This document shows, piece after piece, positions 33,302 through 42,225 of a DNA stretch of 64,000 nucleotides. The notes below the pieces were generated by a model that saw only the letters and a program-made list of their open reading frames with translations, ran no database searches and was not told the DNA's origin. The stretch is taken from contig JAFVGS010000008.1 in assembly GCA_017474845.1 (NCBI GenBank), forward strand, positions 1 through 64,000, read 5' to 3'. The stretch's first letter is position 1. Each line of letters begins with the position of its first letter. Position numbers and translations under genes: made by a program. The stretch comes from Prevotella sp. (lineage in GTDB: Bacteria; Bacteroidota; Bacteroidia; Bacteroidales; Bacteroidaceae).

Positions 33302-33341
33302 AGGGTGGGATAATGGAAAATGGATAATGGATAATTAATAA
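33302..33341. repeat. ATAATGGAAAATGGATAATGG tandem repeat
   Basis: Degenerate GGATAAT-type units fill the 41-base gap between the 94-residue gene and the holin-like gene. It is another spacer with its own repeat unit. Confidence 0.55.
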
Positions 33342-33692
33342 TTAGGAGTTCATAAAGAGGCTGGCGAGGAACTTCACCAAGGGCTTCTCAATCCAGTCCT
33401 TGCGGAAGATGATAAACAGGAAGAATAGGATCAGGTGTATGCCCGAGACGATGAGGAAAGCCTTTGCCATACCAATCCATGTGGCCAGCCAACAGGCGAG
33501 GGCAAAGGAGAAATACATCAGTATGGCGATAACGAACATGAAGAAGAGGATAGTCAAAGCGGTGGCCGTCAGAAGACGCACCACCTTGTCTATCACATCA
33601 AGCTTGACGTATTCAGTCTGAAGCCCAAGATAGTGTTTCAGCACCTCTATCAGCTGGGCAATCGTCTCGACGTTCTTGTCGCTTGAAAGCAT
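33342..33692 (-). CDS. Phage-holin-superfamily III-like membrane protein
   Basis: The 116-residue protein has two strong membrane helices (about 45-68 and 72-95), an amphipathic N-terminal helix and a short basic C-terminal part. The pattern matches the DUF1469/holin superfamily III proteins often encoded beside YtxH. These are cellular envelope-stress proteins rather than phage lysis genes; no phage genes are nearby. It ends 42 bases before the 94-residue gene starts. Confidence 0.72.
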   Translation of the reverse strand: MLSSDKNVETIAQLIEVLKHYLGLQTEYVKLDVIDKVVRLLTATALTILFFMFVIAILMYFSFALACWLATWIGMAKAFLIVSGIHLILFFLFIIFRKDWIEKPLVKFLASLFMNS

Positions 33693-33693
33693 A

Positions 33694-33906
33694 CTATTCT
33701 TCCTCTGTCACGTCCTGGATGTCGTCTACGAGGTCGACCACTTCCTTGCGGCTCAGTTTGATGTTGTGCTTCTTCAGGAAAGACTCCACAGCATCAGTGA
33801 TCTTAATACGAGTGTCCTGTCCTTTCTCCGGGGCCATGAGAATGCCCAGAGCAGCGCCGGCGATGGCTCCGCCGAGGAATGCGCTAAGATAACCTAAACT
33901 TTTCAT
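33694..33906 (-). CDS. YtxH domain-containing small membrane protein
   Basis: This 70-residue protein has an N-terminal Gly/Ala-rich membrane segment (YLSAFLGGAIAGAALGILMA) followed directly by the PEKGQDTR motif, the YtxH signature, then a charged amphipathic helix. YtxH proteins are linked to general or envelope stress. The upstream frame is rejected because the promoter lies within it. The next gene starts one base after its stop. Confidence 0.82.
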   Translation of the reverse strand: MKSLGYLSAFLGGAIAGAALGILMAPEKGQDTRIKITDAVESFLKKHNIKLSRKEVVDLVDDIQDVTEEE

Positions 33907-33957
33907 ACGCTTTGTTGTTAAATTAGTGAATCGATTGTTTGTCTGTGCAAATATACA

Positions 33958-33965
33958 AATTTTTT
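33958..33965 (-). promoter_or_regulatory. -7 box of the YtxH operon
   Basis: The minus strand reads TATATTTG, 51 bases upstream of the ATG at 33906. Confidence 0.6.
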
Positions 33966-34123
33966 CCGTTGTAGGCCAAAAAAGTTGTAATTTTTTAGCA
34001 AAAAAGTTATGTTTTCCCCGTTTTAACAAACTTTATGTGCCATTTTTACTCAGATTTGCGTGATATTTTGTAATTTCGCAGCAAAATTAGATCATAATTA
34101 ATTATAAACAAACAAATAACACA

Positions 34124-34615
34124 ATGAAGAAGTACACACTTATCTGCATCGGTTTATGTGCAGCAATGGCTTTTACAAGCTGTAAATCTAGTGAGAGTGC
34201 CTACAAGAAGGCTTACGACAAGGCAAAGCAGTATGACACCCAGACCGCCCAGCAGGCTCCCGCAGTTCAGGAGGCAGTGGTTGCTCCTGTGGAGGCTAAG
34301 CCCGTTGACCAGGCTCGTGTCATCGACAACCTCGACAACATTTCTGTCCGTCAGGAGAACGTACAGCTGATTCATGGCAATGGCCTGAATGCTTTCAGCG
34401 TGGTAGTCGGTTCGTTTGGCCTGCTCTCAAATGCCGAGAGTCTCTACCAGCGTCTGAAGGATGCCGGCTATGATGCACAGGTTGTGAAGAACGACGAGAA
34501 GAACATGTTCCGTGTCGTCGCCTCTTCCTTCGCTGAGAAGTCTGCCGCTGTCAGCAGCCGTGACCAGCTCCGCAACACCTATCCCGATGCTTGGCTCCTC
34601 TATAACGCACGATAA
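34124..34615 (+). CDS. SPOR domain lipoprotein
   Basis: The 163-residue lipoprotein has a signal MKKYTLICIGLCAAMAFTSC (Cys at residue 20). A Gln/Ala/Val-rich linker follows, then a C-terminal SPOR domain (about 85-163: AFSVVVGSFGLLSNAESLYQ and MFRVVASSFAEKSAAVSSRD). SPOR domains bind denuded peptidoglycan at division sites, so a role in cell division or septal wall metabolism is likely. It heads a run with ruvX, def and a TPR gene. Confidence 0.86.
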   Translation: MKKYTLICIGLCAAMAFTSCKSSESAYKKAYDKAKQYDTQTAQQAPAVQEAVVAPVEAKPVDQARVIDNLDNISVRQENVQLIHGNGLNAFSVVVGSFGLLSNAESLYQRLKDAGYDAQVVKNDEKNMFRVVASSFAEKSAAVSSRDQLRNTYPDAWLLYNAR

Positions 34616-34626
34616 GCAGCGTTGCA

Positions 34627-35037
34627 GTGAGGATATTGTCCATCGATTACGGTAAGAAACGTACCGGTTTAGCAGTCACCGACCCTCTTCAGCTCATAGC
34701 AGGAGGGTTGGCGACTGTTTCAACATCAGAGCTTTTTGATTGGCTGCAGGCCTACAGGGCACGTGAGCCACTGGAGCGAATCATCATTGGAGAGCCCCGT
34801 CAGCCCAACGGACAGCCGAGTGATAACCTGCAGCGCGTGCAGCAGTTCGTGGCCCGATGGCGCAAGGCTGTGCCGGAAGTGCCCATTGAGTACTACGACG
34901 AGCGCTTCACCTCTGTGCTGGCGCATCAGGCCATGCTCGACGGAGGCCTCAAGAAGAAAGCCCGTCAGGACAAGGCCCTTGTAGACGAGATATCTGCTAC
35001 CATCATCCTGGAGGACTATCTCCGCAGTCGCAAATAA
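34627..35037 (+). CDS. ruvX: YqgF/RuvX-type pre-16S rRNA nuclease
   Basis: The 136-residue RNase H-fold protein has [15 protein letters not shown] at the N-terminus (first catalytic Asp), [19 protein letters not shown], and [13 protein letters not shown] with the last catalytic Asp. YqgF is thought to process the 5' end of 16S rRNA; it was formerly called a putative Holliday junction resolvase. The start is a GTG at 34627, 11 bases after the SPOR gene's stop. Confidence 0.88.
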   Translation: MRILSIDYGKKRTGLAVTDPLQLIAGGLATVSTSELFDWLQAYRAREPLERIIIGEPRQPNGQPSDNLQRVQQFVARWRKAVPEVPIEYYDERFTSVLAHQAMLDGGLKKKARQDKALVDEISATIILEDYLRSRK

Positions 35038-35061
35038 TTATCAATTGTCAATTATCAATTC
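35036..35061. repeat. ATTATCAATTG tandem repeat
   Basis: AATTATCAATTGTCAATTAT and a further CAATT fill the gap between ruvX and def. The same ATTATCAATTG unit is found in frame inside the macroglobulin gene at 59347-59373. Confidence 0.7.
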
Positions 35062-35063
35062 AA

Positions 35064-35624
35064 GTGATCCTACCTATTTATATATATGGTCAGCCTGTGT
35101 TGCGCAAGGAGGCTGAAGACATTACTCCCGACTATCCGCAGTTGAAAGAACTGATTGCCGACATGTGGGAGACACTGGCAGAGTCTGATGGCATCGGACT
35201 TGCTGCTCCACAGATCGGCAAGCCCATCCGGCTGTCTGTCATCGACCTTGACGTGATTTCTGAAGACCTGCCTGAATACAAAGGCTTCCGGCAGGTGTAC
35301 ATCAATCCCCATATCATTGAATACGACGAGACGGAGACTGACACCTCTGAGGAAGGCTGTCTGTCGCTTCCTGCCATCCATGAGAAGGTGACGCGTCCCA
35401 CACGTATCCATGTGGAATGGGACGATGAGGACTTCAAGCATCATGACGAATGGATAGACGGCTACCTCGCCCGCGTGATGCAGCATGAGTTCGACCATCT
35501 GGATGGGAAGATGTTCGTCGACCACGTCTCTCCACTCCGTAAGCAACTTATCAAGAGCAAGTTACGTGCCTTGATTCAAGGGCGTTACCGCTGTGCTTAT
35601 AAGACGAAACCCGTGAGGAAATAA
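35064..35624 (+). CDS. def: Peptide deformylase
   Basis: The 186-residue metalloenzyme removes the formyl group from nascent proteins. All three family motifs are present: [10 protein letters not shown] near residue 48, EEGCLSLP near 98 (metal Cys) and QHEFDHLDG near 145 (two metal His and the catalytic Glu). The start is a GTG at 35064, placed 2 bases after the repeat. The TPR gene starts 3 bases after its stop. Confidence 0.94.
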   Translation: MILPIYIYGQPVLRKEAEDITPDYPQLKELIADMWETLAESDGIGLAAPQIGKPIRLSVIDLDVISEDLPEYKGFRQVYINPHIIEYDETETDTSEEGCLSLPAIHEKVTRPTRIHVEWDDEDFKHHDEWIDGYLARVMQHEFDHLDGKMFVDHVSPLRKQLIKSKLRALIQGRYRCAYKTKPVRK

Positions 35625-35627
35625 AAA

Positions 35628-37577
35628 ATGCGACGCATTTTTTTATTTCTCTCCCTCCTGCCGCTGGCTGGCTTTGCCCAGTTCAACACCGATCGTCTGG
35701 TGATGATCGGACGCTCAGCCCTCTACTATGAGGACTATGTGCTATCCATCCAATACTTCAATCAGGCCATCAGTCAGAAACCCTGGCTCTATGAACCCTG
35801 GTTCTTCCGTGGGGTGGCGAAGTTTTATCTGGACGACTATCGGGGGGCAGAGTCCGACTGTTCTGAGGCCATCGAGCGCAATCCCTATGTGACCAGTGCC
35901 TATGAGGTCAGAGCCCTCTGCCGCATTAATCTGAAGAAGTTCGCAGAGGCTGTCAGCGACTATAACCGTGCCCTGCGCTACGACCCTGAGAATCAGATCT
36001 ATTGGTATAACCGTGTGCTCTGTCTCATTCAGAACAAGGATTACGACCAGGCGATGGGGCAGATCGATACGATGATCACCCGCTGGTCGCGCTATGCCAG
36101 GGCCTATGCCGTACAGGGTGAGGTCTATGTGCTGCAGAAAGATACCACCAACGCCATCAAGTCGCTCGACAAGAGTCTGGAGATCGACCCCTATGATGGT
36201 GGTATTTGGTCTGAAAGGGCTATTATCAGTCTCAGCCAGAAGAACTGGAAGGAGGGTGAGGAGTTCCTCTCGCAGGCTATCCGTCTGCTCCCGCGTCATG
36301 TGGGGAACTATATCAACCGTGCAATGGCCCGTTACAACCAGAACAACCTCCGTGGGGCGATGGCCGACTATGACACGGCACTCGACATAGATCCCAACAA
36401 CTTCCTCGGCCACTATAACCGTGGTCTGCTGCGTGCCCAGGTGGGTGACGACAACCGAGGTATAGAAGACTTCGACTTTGTGCTGAAGCTGGAACCCAAC
36501 AACCTCATGGCCCTCTTCAACCGTGCCTTGCTGCTGGAACAGACGGGTAATCTGCGGGCTGCCATCCGCGACTATTCAAAGGTCATTGAAGACTTCCCCA
36601 ACTTCTGGTTCGGCTTGGAGCACCGTGCCTCCTGTTACCGTCGTTTGGGCAACACCAAGCAGGCAGAACTGGACGAGTTCCGTATCCTGAAAGCCCAGAT
36701 GGACAAACGCTACGGCAAGCAGCCGCGACTCTCACAGAAGCAGATGCGCCGGCGTAGCGACGAGGATCTGGAGAAATACAACCAGCTGGTCATTGCCGAT
36801 GAGGAGGATGTGGAGCATGAGTACAAGAGTGCCTATCGCGGCCGTGTGCAGAACCGCAAGGCTGAGATGGACTTCCTGCCGATGTATGGCCTGACCTTCA
36901 CCCGTCCGGAGGATGAGGTGAAGACGGAGATGCCATACGAAGAGACCGTCGAGGCCTATAACGCCAAATCCCGTTCCCGTCGGGTCTATGTGTCCTGTGA
37001 CCAGACCAAGCTCGATGAGGACCGCATGAAACAGACATTCGTCTATATCGACTCCCTCAGTACGGCCATCGATGCCAGCAAGAACACACAGGACGTCAAG
37101 CCCCTGCTCCTGATGCGTGCCATCGCCTACAGCACCATCCAGAACTTCGACAATGCCATCGACGACCTGAGCATCTGTCTGCAGATCGACTCCACATTGA
37201 CACTGGCCCTCTGGCAGCGTGCCGTCTGTCAGGCGAAGATCAACGAGTTCAATGCCTCCCAGGGAACGAACATCGACCTTCAGTCTGCCAACGTCCTGGG
37301 CGATCTGTCGGCAGCCATCCAGAAGTCGTCCAACAATACCTATTTATATTATAATAGAGGTAACCTCTATGTCCAGCGGCAGGACTATCTGCGCGCCATC
37401 GAGGACTATACCAAGGCCATTTCCATAGAAGGGCGCCTGGCGGAGGCTTACTTCAACCGCGGAATCGCACTCATCCATGTCAAGCGGGAGGCGGAGGGCA
37501 TCGTCGACCTCAGCAAGGCGGGTGAGTTGGGCATCTATCAGGCCTACAGCATCATCAAACAAAAGACAGGAAAATGA
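35628..37577 (+). CDS. Secreted tetratricopeptide repeat protein
   Basis: The 649-residue protein has a signal peptide (MRRIFLFLSLLPLAGFAQ) and at least ten TPR units. The clearest are AVSDYNRALRYDPENQIYWY, AMADYDTALDIDPNNFLGHY and AIEDYTKAISIEGRLAEAYF, with a charged linker at about 355-450 between two TPR blocks. It probably scaffolds an envelope complex; partners are unknown. It is fourth in the run after SPOR, ruvX and def. Confidence 0.82.
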   Translation: MRRIFLFLSLLPLAGFAQFNTDRLVMIGRSALYYEDYVLSIQYFNQAISQKPWLYEPWFFRGVAKFYLDDYRGAESDCSEAIERNPYVTSAYEVRALCRINLKKFAEAVSDYNRALRYDPENQIYWYNRVLCLIQNKDYDQAMGQIDTMITRWSRYARAYAVQGEVYVLQKDTTNAIKSLDKSLEIDPYDGGIWSERAIISLSQKNWKEGEEFLSQAIRLLPRHVGNYINRAMARYNQNNLRGAMADYDTALDIDPNNFLGHYNRGLLRAQVGDDNRGIEDFDFVLKLEPNNLMALFNRALLLEQTGNLRAAIRDYSKVIEDFPNFWFGLEHRASCYRRLGNTKQAELDEFRILKAQMDKRYGKQPRLSQKQMRRRSDEDLEKYNQLVIADEEDVEHEYKSAYRGRVQNRKAEMDFLPMYGLTFTRPEDEVKTEMPYEETVEAYNAKSRSRRVYVSCDQTKLDEDRMKQTFVYIDSLSTAIDASKNTQDVKPLLLMRAIAYSTIQNFDNAIDDLSICLQIDSTLTLALWQRAVCQAKINEFNASQGTNIDLQSANVLGDLSAAIQKSSNNTYLYYNRGNLYVQRQDYLRAIEDYTKAISIEGRLAEAYFNRGIALIHVKREAEGIVDLSKAGELGIYQAYSIIKQKTGK

Positions 37578-37588
37578 AGATTTTTTGT

Positions 37589-37626
37589 TTCTTTTGTTCT
37601 TTTGTCTAAAAAAATAAGTATCTTTG
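37589..37626 (+). promoter_or_regulatory. thrS promoter with tandem TTCTTTTG block
   Basis: TTCTTTTG at 37589-37596 and 37597-37604, then TCTAAAAAAATAAG, then TATCTTTG at 37619-37626, followed by GCACGCAA. The pheS promoter has the same order and spacing, including the GCACGCAA after the box. Confidence 0.8.
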
Positions 37627-37660
37627 CACGCAATTTCAAATTCAAACATATATTGTAGAT

Positions 37661-39604
37661 ATGATCAACATTACTTTTCCAGACGGATCTGTTCGTTCGT
37701 ATGAACAGGGCGTGACTGGCTATCAGATTGCAGAGAGCATCTCTCCGGCTCTCGCACGCAGCGTTCTCTGCTGTGGAGTAAACGGTGAGACAGTAGAGCT
37801 GAACCGTCCTATCAATGAGGACGCTACCATCGCGCTCTACAAGTGGGACGACGAGCAGGGTAAGCACACCTTCTGGCACACTTCTGCACACCTTTTGGCA
37901 GAGGCACTCAAGGAGTTGTATCCTGGCATCCAGTTCGGTTTCGGACCTGCTGTCGAGAACGGTTTCTTCTATGATGTGCTGCTGAAAGACGGCGAGAGCA
38001 TCAAGGAGAGCGACTTCCCCAAGATTGAAGAGAAGATGAAGGAACTGGCCTCCAAGAAAGAGCCTGTCGTTCGTCGTGAGGTGCCCAAGGCCGAGGCTCT
38101 GAAGGAGTTTGCTGCCGACGGTCAGACCTACAAGTGCGAGCACATCGAGCAGGACCTTGAAGACGGTTCTATCACCACATACACACAGGGCCGTTTCACC
38201 GACCTCTGCCGTGGTCCGCACCTCGTGGACACCGGCGAGATCAAGGCCATCAAGCTGACCTCCGTTGCCGGTGCCTTCTGGCGTGGCGATGCTACCCGTG
38301 AGCAGATGCAGCGTCTCTATGGTATCACCTTCCCCAAGAAGAAGATGCTCGACGAGTATCTGGTGATGCTTGAGGAGGCTAAGAAGCGCGACCACCGTAA
38401 GATCGGCAAGGAGATGGAGCTGTTCATGTTCTCTGAGAAGGTGGGCAAGGGTCTTCCCATCTGGCTGCCGAAGGGCACCGATCTCCGTCTGCGTCTGCAG
38501 GATCACCTGCGCAAGGTGCAGAAGCGTTATGGCTATCAGGAGGTCATCACTCCGCATATCGGCGGCAAGAGCCTCTATGTCACATCGGGCCACTATGCCC
38601 ACTACGGCCAGGACTCCTTCCGTCCCATCACCACTCCTGAGGAGGGCGAGGAGTATATGCTGAAGCCCATGAACTGTCCTCACCACTGTGAGATCTTCGC
38701 CTGGAAGCCCCGTTCGTACAAGGACCTGCCCCTGCGTATCGCTGAGTTCGGTACGGTCTATCGTTATGAGCAGAGTGGTGAGCTGCACGGTCTGACCCGT
38801 GTGCGCTCGTTCACACAGGACGATGCCCACCTCTTCTGCCGTCCTGACCAGGTGAAGCAGGAGTTCCTCAATGTGATGGATATCATCGGCGTCGTGCTGA
38901 CAGCCTTTGGCTTCAACTTTGAGGCACAGATTTCTCTGCGCGATCCTGACAACCACGAGAAGTATGTAGGTACCGACGAGGACTGGGCACTGGCAGAGAA
39001 GGCCATCGTCGAGGCCTGCGAGGAGAAGGGACTCAACGCCAAGGTGGAGTATGGCGAGGCAGCCTTCTATGGTCCTAAACTTGACTTTATGATCAAGGAC
39101 GCCATCGGTCGTCGCTGGCAGCTGGGTACCATTCAGGTGGACTATAATCTGCCCAAGCGCTTCCAGTTGGAATACACTGACGAGGACAACACGAAGAAGA
39201 CACCTGTGATGATCCACCGAGCGCCCTTCGGTTCGCTTGAGCGTTTCACCGCCGTACTCATTGAGCACACCAGCGGTCACTTCCCCCTCTGGCTCACACC
39301 TGAGCAGGTGGCTATCCTTCCGCTGTCGGAGAAATACAACGACTATGCCCAGGAGGTCTGCAAGAAGTTCAGCGAGGGTGGGGTACGTGCCACCATCGAC
39401 CTGCGCAATGAGAAGCTGGGTCGTAAGATCCGCGACAATGAGTTGAAGCGTATCCCCTACATGGTCATCGTCGGTGAGAAGGAAGCTGCTGACGGTACTG
39501 TTGCCGTCCGTCCTCAGGGTGGCGGTGAGCAGAGCGTCAAGACCATCCAGGAGTTCATCGATGAGGTGAATGCTAAAGTCGCTGAAATGACGAAAGACTT
39601 CTAA
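37661..39604 (+). CDS. thrS: Threonyl-tRNA synthetase
   Basis: The 647-residue class II synthetase has an N-terminal TGS domain (about 1-62), an editing domain with [11 protein letters not shown] near 75 and the [10 protein letters not shown] zinc-like segment, and a catalytic core with motif 2 ([20 protein letters not shown]) and [10 protein letters not shown]. The anticodon domain starts around [10 protein letters not shown]. It charges tRNA-Thr and edits mis-charged Ser. It lies 83 bases after the TPR gene and has its own promoter. Confidence 0.96.
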   Translation: MINITFPDGSVRSYEQGVTGYQIAESISPALARSVLCCGVNGETVELNRPINEDATIALYKWDDEQGKHTFWHTSAHLLAEALKELYPGIQFGFGPAVENGFFYDVLLKDGESIKESDFPKIEEKMKELASKKEPVVRREVPKAEALKEFAADGQTYKCEHIEQDLEDGSITTYTQGRFTDLCRGPHLVDTGEIKAIKLTSVAGAFWRGDATREQMQRLYGITFPKKKMLDEYLVMLEEAKKRDHRKIGKEMELFMFSEKVGKGLPIWLPKGTDLRLRLQDHLRKVQKRYGYQEVITPHIGGKSLYVTSGHYAHYGQDSFRPITTPEEGEEYMLKPMNCPHHCEIFAWKPRSYKDLPLRIAEFGTVYRYEQSGELHGLTRVRSFTQDDAHLFCRPDQVKQEFLNVMDIIGVVLTAFGFNFEAQISLRDPDNHEKYVGTDEDWALAEKAIVEACEEKGLNAKVEYGEAAFYGPKLDFMIKDAIGRRWQLGTIQVDYNLPKRFQLEYTDEDNTKKTPVMIHRAPFGSLERFTAVLIEHTSGHFPLWLTPEQVAILPLSEKYNDYAQEVCKKFSEGGVRATIDLRNEKLGRKIRDNELKRIPYMVIVGEKEAADGTVAVRPQGGGEQSVKTIQEFIDEVNAKVAEMTKDF

Positions 39605-39613
39605 GCGTTATTT

Positions 39614-39710
39614 GAAACGAATTGCTATAATTGCTCTTAATTTTATCATAATAATAAGTCAAAATGATGAATATTATGAATAATTAGAGTTTATTAAGGC
39701 AATTCGTTTC
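39614..39710. repeat. AT-rich palindromic element with GAAACGAATTG ends
   Basis: GAAACGAATTG (39614-39624) and CAATTCGTTTC (39700-39710) are exact inverted ends around an AT-rich, partly self-complementary interior. It sits 9 bases after the thrS stop, as the related element at 12072 sits after uvrB. Confidence 0.62.
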
Positions 39711-39739
39711 TGAAAAAATATAAAAAAGGAACAAAATTA

Positions 39740-39771
39740 TTTGGTTAATTCGCTGAAAGTTAGTACCTTTG
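39740..39771 (+). promoter_or_regulatory. Promoter of the infC-rpmI-rplT operon
   Basis: TTTG (39740-39743) and TACCTTTG (39764-39771), spacer 20 bases; ATG at 39797. Confidence 0.78.
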
Positions 39772-39796
39772 CAGCCGATTTCTTAAAAAATAGTTG

Positions 39797-40504
39797 ATGA
39801 AGAATGACAATTTGAAGAATCAGTACCGTATCAACGAACAGATACGCGTACGTGAAGTCCGCATAGTGGGTGACAATGGCAGCACCGTTGTACCAACCCG
39901 CGACGCACTGAACATGGCCCGCGAGCAGGGTGTCGATCTCGTAGAGATTTCGCCCAATGCCAATCCGCCCGTTTGCCGTCTCATCGACTACTCCAAGTTC
40001 CTCTACCAGCAGAAGAAGCGCCAGAAGGAAATGAAGGCCAAGCAGGTGAAGGTCGAGGTGAAGGAAATCAGGTTCGGTCCCCAGACCGATGAGCACGACT
40101 ATCAGTTCAAGCTCAAGCATGCCAAGGAGTTCCTTGAGGAGGGCAACAAGGTACGTGCCTATGTCTTCTTCCGCGGACGCTCCATCCTGTTCAAGGAACA
40201 GGGCGAGGTGCTGCTCCTCCGTTTCGCCAACGATCTGGAGGAAGTCGGAAAGGTGGAATCCATGCCGTCGCTTGAGGGCAAGAAGATGTTCCTCTATCTC
40301 GCTCCAAAGAAGGCAGGAACCAAGAAACAGAGTCAGCAGGCCCGCGACCGTGAGGCTGCAGTGGCCGAAGCCCGCGAAGCCAAGAAGGTTCAGCAGGCTC
40401 CTCAGGCAGAAGCTGACACAGAGATGCCCGCCAACGGTGGTCTTTTCGCCAATGCCAAGATCTCTGCCGACGCTCTCAAGAAACTCACAGAAAGTGAGGA
40501 ATAA
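39797..40504 (+). CDS. infC: Translation initiation factor IF-3
   Basis: The 235-residue IF-3 binds the 30S subunit and checks initiator tRNA and start-codon choice. The N-domain ([19 protein letters not shown]) and C-domain ([20 protein letters not shown]) are typical. About 60 extra Ala/Gln/Glu-rich residues extend past the standard end, which is not unusual in Bacteroidetes. An in-frame TTG directly precedes the ATG; the ATG is chosen. It heads the operon with rpmI and rplT. Confidence 0.95.
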   Translation: MKNDNLKNQYRINEQIRVREVRIVGDNGSTVVPTRDALNMAREQGVDLVEISPNANPPVCRLIDYSKFLYQQKKRQKEMKAKQVKVEVKEIRFGPQTDEHDYQFKLKHAKEFLEEGNKVRAYVFFRGRSILFKEQGEVLLLRFANDLEEVGKVESMPSLEGKKMFLYLAPKKAGTKKQSQQARDREAAVAEAREAKKVQQAPQAEADTEMPANGGLFANAKISADALKKLTESEE

Positions 40505-40586
40505 TTGTCAATTTAGAAAAAACAGGTGGCGCGCCCGGTATATGCGTAGCTGCCGATTATTAATAACAATTTAAAATTTAAAAACA

Positions 40587-40784
40587 ATGCCAAAAGTAAA
40601 GACAAATTCCGGTGCCAAGAAGAGATTCTCATTCACCGGTACAGGTAAGGTTAAGAGACGTCACGCTTACCACAGCCACATTCTCACGAAGAAGACCAAG
40701 AAGCAGAAGCGCAACTTGGTGGGAACAACCATCGTTGATGATTCCAACATGAAGCAGGTACGTGACCTGTTGTGTCTCCGTTAA
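40587..40784 (+). CDS. rpmI: 50S ribosomal protein L35
   Basis: This 65-residue basic protein with [20 protein letters not shown] matches L35. The 82-base gap before it contains a GC-rich palindromic patch (GGCGCGCC) in otherwise AT-rich DNA; no known leader is recognised. Confidence 0.96.
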   Translation: MPKVKTNSGAKKRFSFTGTGKVKRRHAYHSHILTKKTKKQKRNLVGTTIVDDSNMKQVRDLLCLR

Positions 40785-40816
40785 TCCTATTGTCGAACAT
40801 TTAAAAGTAGAAAATT

Positions 40817-41161
40817 ATGCCAAGATCAGTTAATCACGTTGCATCAAGAGCAAAGCGTAAGAGAATTTTGAAGCTTACCCGCGGCTACTTCGGAGCCCGC
40901 AAGAATGTTTGGACAGTAGCAAAGAATACCTGGGAGAAAGGTCTGACCTATGCCTATCGTGACCGCCGTAACAAGAAGCGCAACTTCCGCAGCCTGTGGA
41001 TCCAGCGTATCAATGCTGCCGCTCGTTTGGAAGGCATGAGTTACAGTGTCCTCATGGGCAAGCTCGCCAAGGCTGGTATCGAGATCAACCGCAAGGTGCT
41101 CGCCGACCTCGCCATGAACAATCCCGAAGCCTTCAAGGCCATCGTGGAAAAGGTGAAGTAA
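40817..41161 (+). CDS. rplT: 50S ribosomal protein L20
   Basis: The 114-residue protein with the N-terminal [20 protein letters not shown] and [15 protein letters not shown] matches L20, an early assembly protein of the large subunit. It closes the infC operon and is followed by a terminator. Confidence 0.97.
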   Translation: MPRSVNHVASRAKRKRILKLTRGYFGARKNVWTVAKNTWEKGLTYAYRDRRNKKRNFRSLWIQRINAAARLEGMSYSVLMGKLAKAGIEINRKVLADLAMNNPEAFKAIVEKVK

Positions 41162-41186
41162 ATCACAGACTTTTCGTCGTAATAAA

Positions 41187-41219
41187 AAAGAGCCCCTCAT
41201 CGCTGAGAGGCTCTTTTTT
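41187..41219 (+). terminator. Terminator of the infC operon
   Basis: AAAAAAGAGCCCCTC pairs with a GAGAGGCTCTTTTTT arm around CATCGCT (stem about 11 bp with one bulge), ending in a T run. It lies 25 bases after the rplT stop. Confidence 0.82.
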
Positions 41220-41233
41220 CATGTCGTTTCTGG

Positions 41234-41307
<74 letters not shown>

Positions 41308-41333
41308 GACCTTATTGCAGAGTTTTGCGGGTG

Positions 41334-41341
41334 CAAAGGTA
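41334..41341 (-). promoter_or_regulatory. -7 box of the tRNA-Arg gene
   Basis: The minus strand reads TACCTTTG, 26 bases upstream of the tRNA 5' end. Confidence 0.65.
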
Positions 41342-41367
41342 GACAATTTTTTGCGATTGTGCAAATT

Positions 41368-42225
41368 TTAAACTGAAAATCTGATGTATGTGCGGTCATC
41401 AAACGAGTTATTGCCCGGCGTGAAGCCTTTGGTGGCCTTGAAATCGCCGATGTTAAGGGGATCGTTGCGGCGCTGTTCGTCGAGACGTGCTTCTGACTCT
41501 GCGAGGGTGGGGCAGAGGAAAGGATAGCCGTCTGAAGCGAGGACAATCTCCCAGGGACGGAAGTCGAGAACGATGACGGACACACGCGTCTCAGGGATGG
41601 GGAAGCCGTCGATGACGGCGTAGGTCTTGTTCTGCTGCTGCATCTCACGGAGCATCTCAGTGATGATGGCGGCACGGGCCTGATCGTCAGCGAGAATCTC
41701 GTTGGGCGTCTTGCCTGCTGCCAGCAGTTCCTGCACCTTGGCGGCACGCATCTCTGCAAGCCGTTGTTCGTAGGGCTTGGGGTTCTCGCAGAGTTCACCA
41801 CCCACGAGACACTGACAGTCGCCTACGAGCCAGATTTCACGACGGCGGTTGGAGTAGATGACGGCGGAGGCACAGAGGCGTTCTTCGGGGTGGGATGAGA
41901 GATGGAGTAGAGGGGGATCAGACCACCCCTGACCCCTCCTACTCAGGAGAGGAAAAAGATACCAGGAGGGAGTGTAGACGGCGTGGATGGCTCGGGTGGC
42001 GGCGAGACAGAACTGATGACAGGAAGTTTCGGGGGCCATCTTACGGATAACTTGACTGACAACGGTCATCGCATAGCGGCCGTTCGACATGCGGGAACTC
42101 CATTGGTGCTTGGCCTTCGAAGTGGAGCCGTCGATAACGGCGATGAAGTCATTTGTGACGACGATTCCGTCCTCGCTTTTCCTTTGAGGATTCTTCGGTA
42201 TGAGACTTTGTTCGATGATTTTCAT
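41368..42225 (-). CDS. PP2C-like serine/threonine phosphatase domain protein
   Basis: The 285-residue protein has the order of motifs of PPM/PP2C phosphatases: FIAVIDGSTSKAKH near residue 28 (metal-binding Asp-Gly), SAVIYSNRRREIWLVGDCQC near 120, IVLASDGYPF near 222 and SFDDRTYIRF near the end. It is divergent, and which protein it dephosphorylates is unknown. The start at ATG 42225 gives the proper N-terminus but lies 77 bases inside the upstream ygiQ gene in another frame. Residues 91-103 are encoded by a GACCACCCC repeat element (41918-41955), apparently an in-frame insertion. Confidence 0.7.
   Translation of the reverse strand: MKIIEQSLIPKNPQRKSEDGIVVTNDFIAVIDGSTSKAKHQWSSRMSNGRYAMTVVSQVIRKMAPETSCHQFCLAATRAIHAVYTPSWYLFPLLSRRGQGWSDPPLLHLSSHPEERLCASAVIYSNRRREIWLVGDCQCLVGGELCENPKPYEQRLAEMRAAKVQELLAAGKTPNEILADDQARAAIITEMLREMQQQNKTYAVIDGFPIPETRVSVIVLDFRPWEIVLASDGYPFLCPTLAESEARLDEQRRNDPLNIGDFKATKGFTPGNNSFDDRTYIRFSV
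41918..41955. repeat. GACCACCCC repeat element built into the PP2C-like gene
   Basis: TCAGACCACCCCTGACCC followed by a CCTCCT...AGGAGAGG stem; this is a diverged copy of the intergenic element at 16015-16050. On the minus strand it encodes FPLLSRRGQGWSD in frame. Confidence 0.78.

Noticed and set aside
33342..33692. Holin-like protein as a sign of a prophage
   Set aside because: No other phage-type genes are nearby; the YtxH neighbour and two-helix structure fit the cellular DUF1469/holin superfamily III proteins.
33302..35061. Short tandem repeats as a possible CRISPR array
   Set aside because: The repeats are too short, degenerate and contiguous, have no unique spacers of constant length, and no cas genes are present.
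40505..40586. Ribosomal leader regulating rpmI-rplT
   Set aside because: A small GC-rich palindrome is present, but I cannot fit it to a known L20 leader structure.
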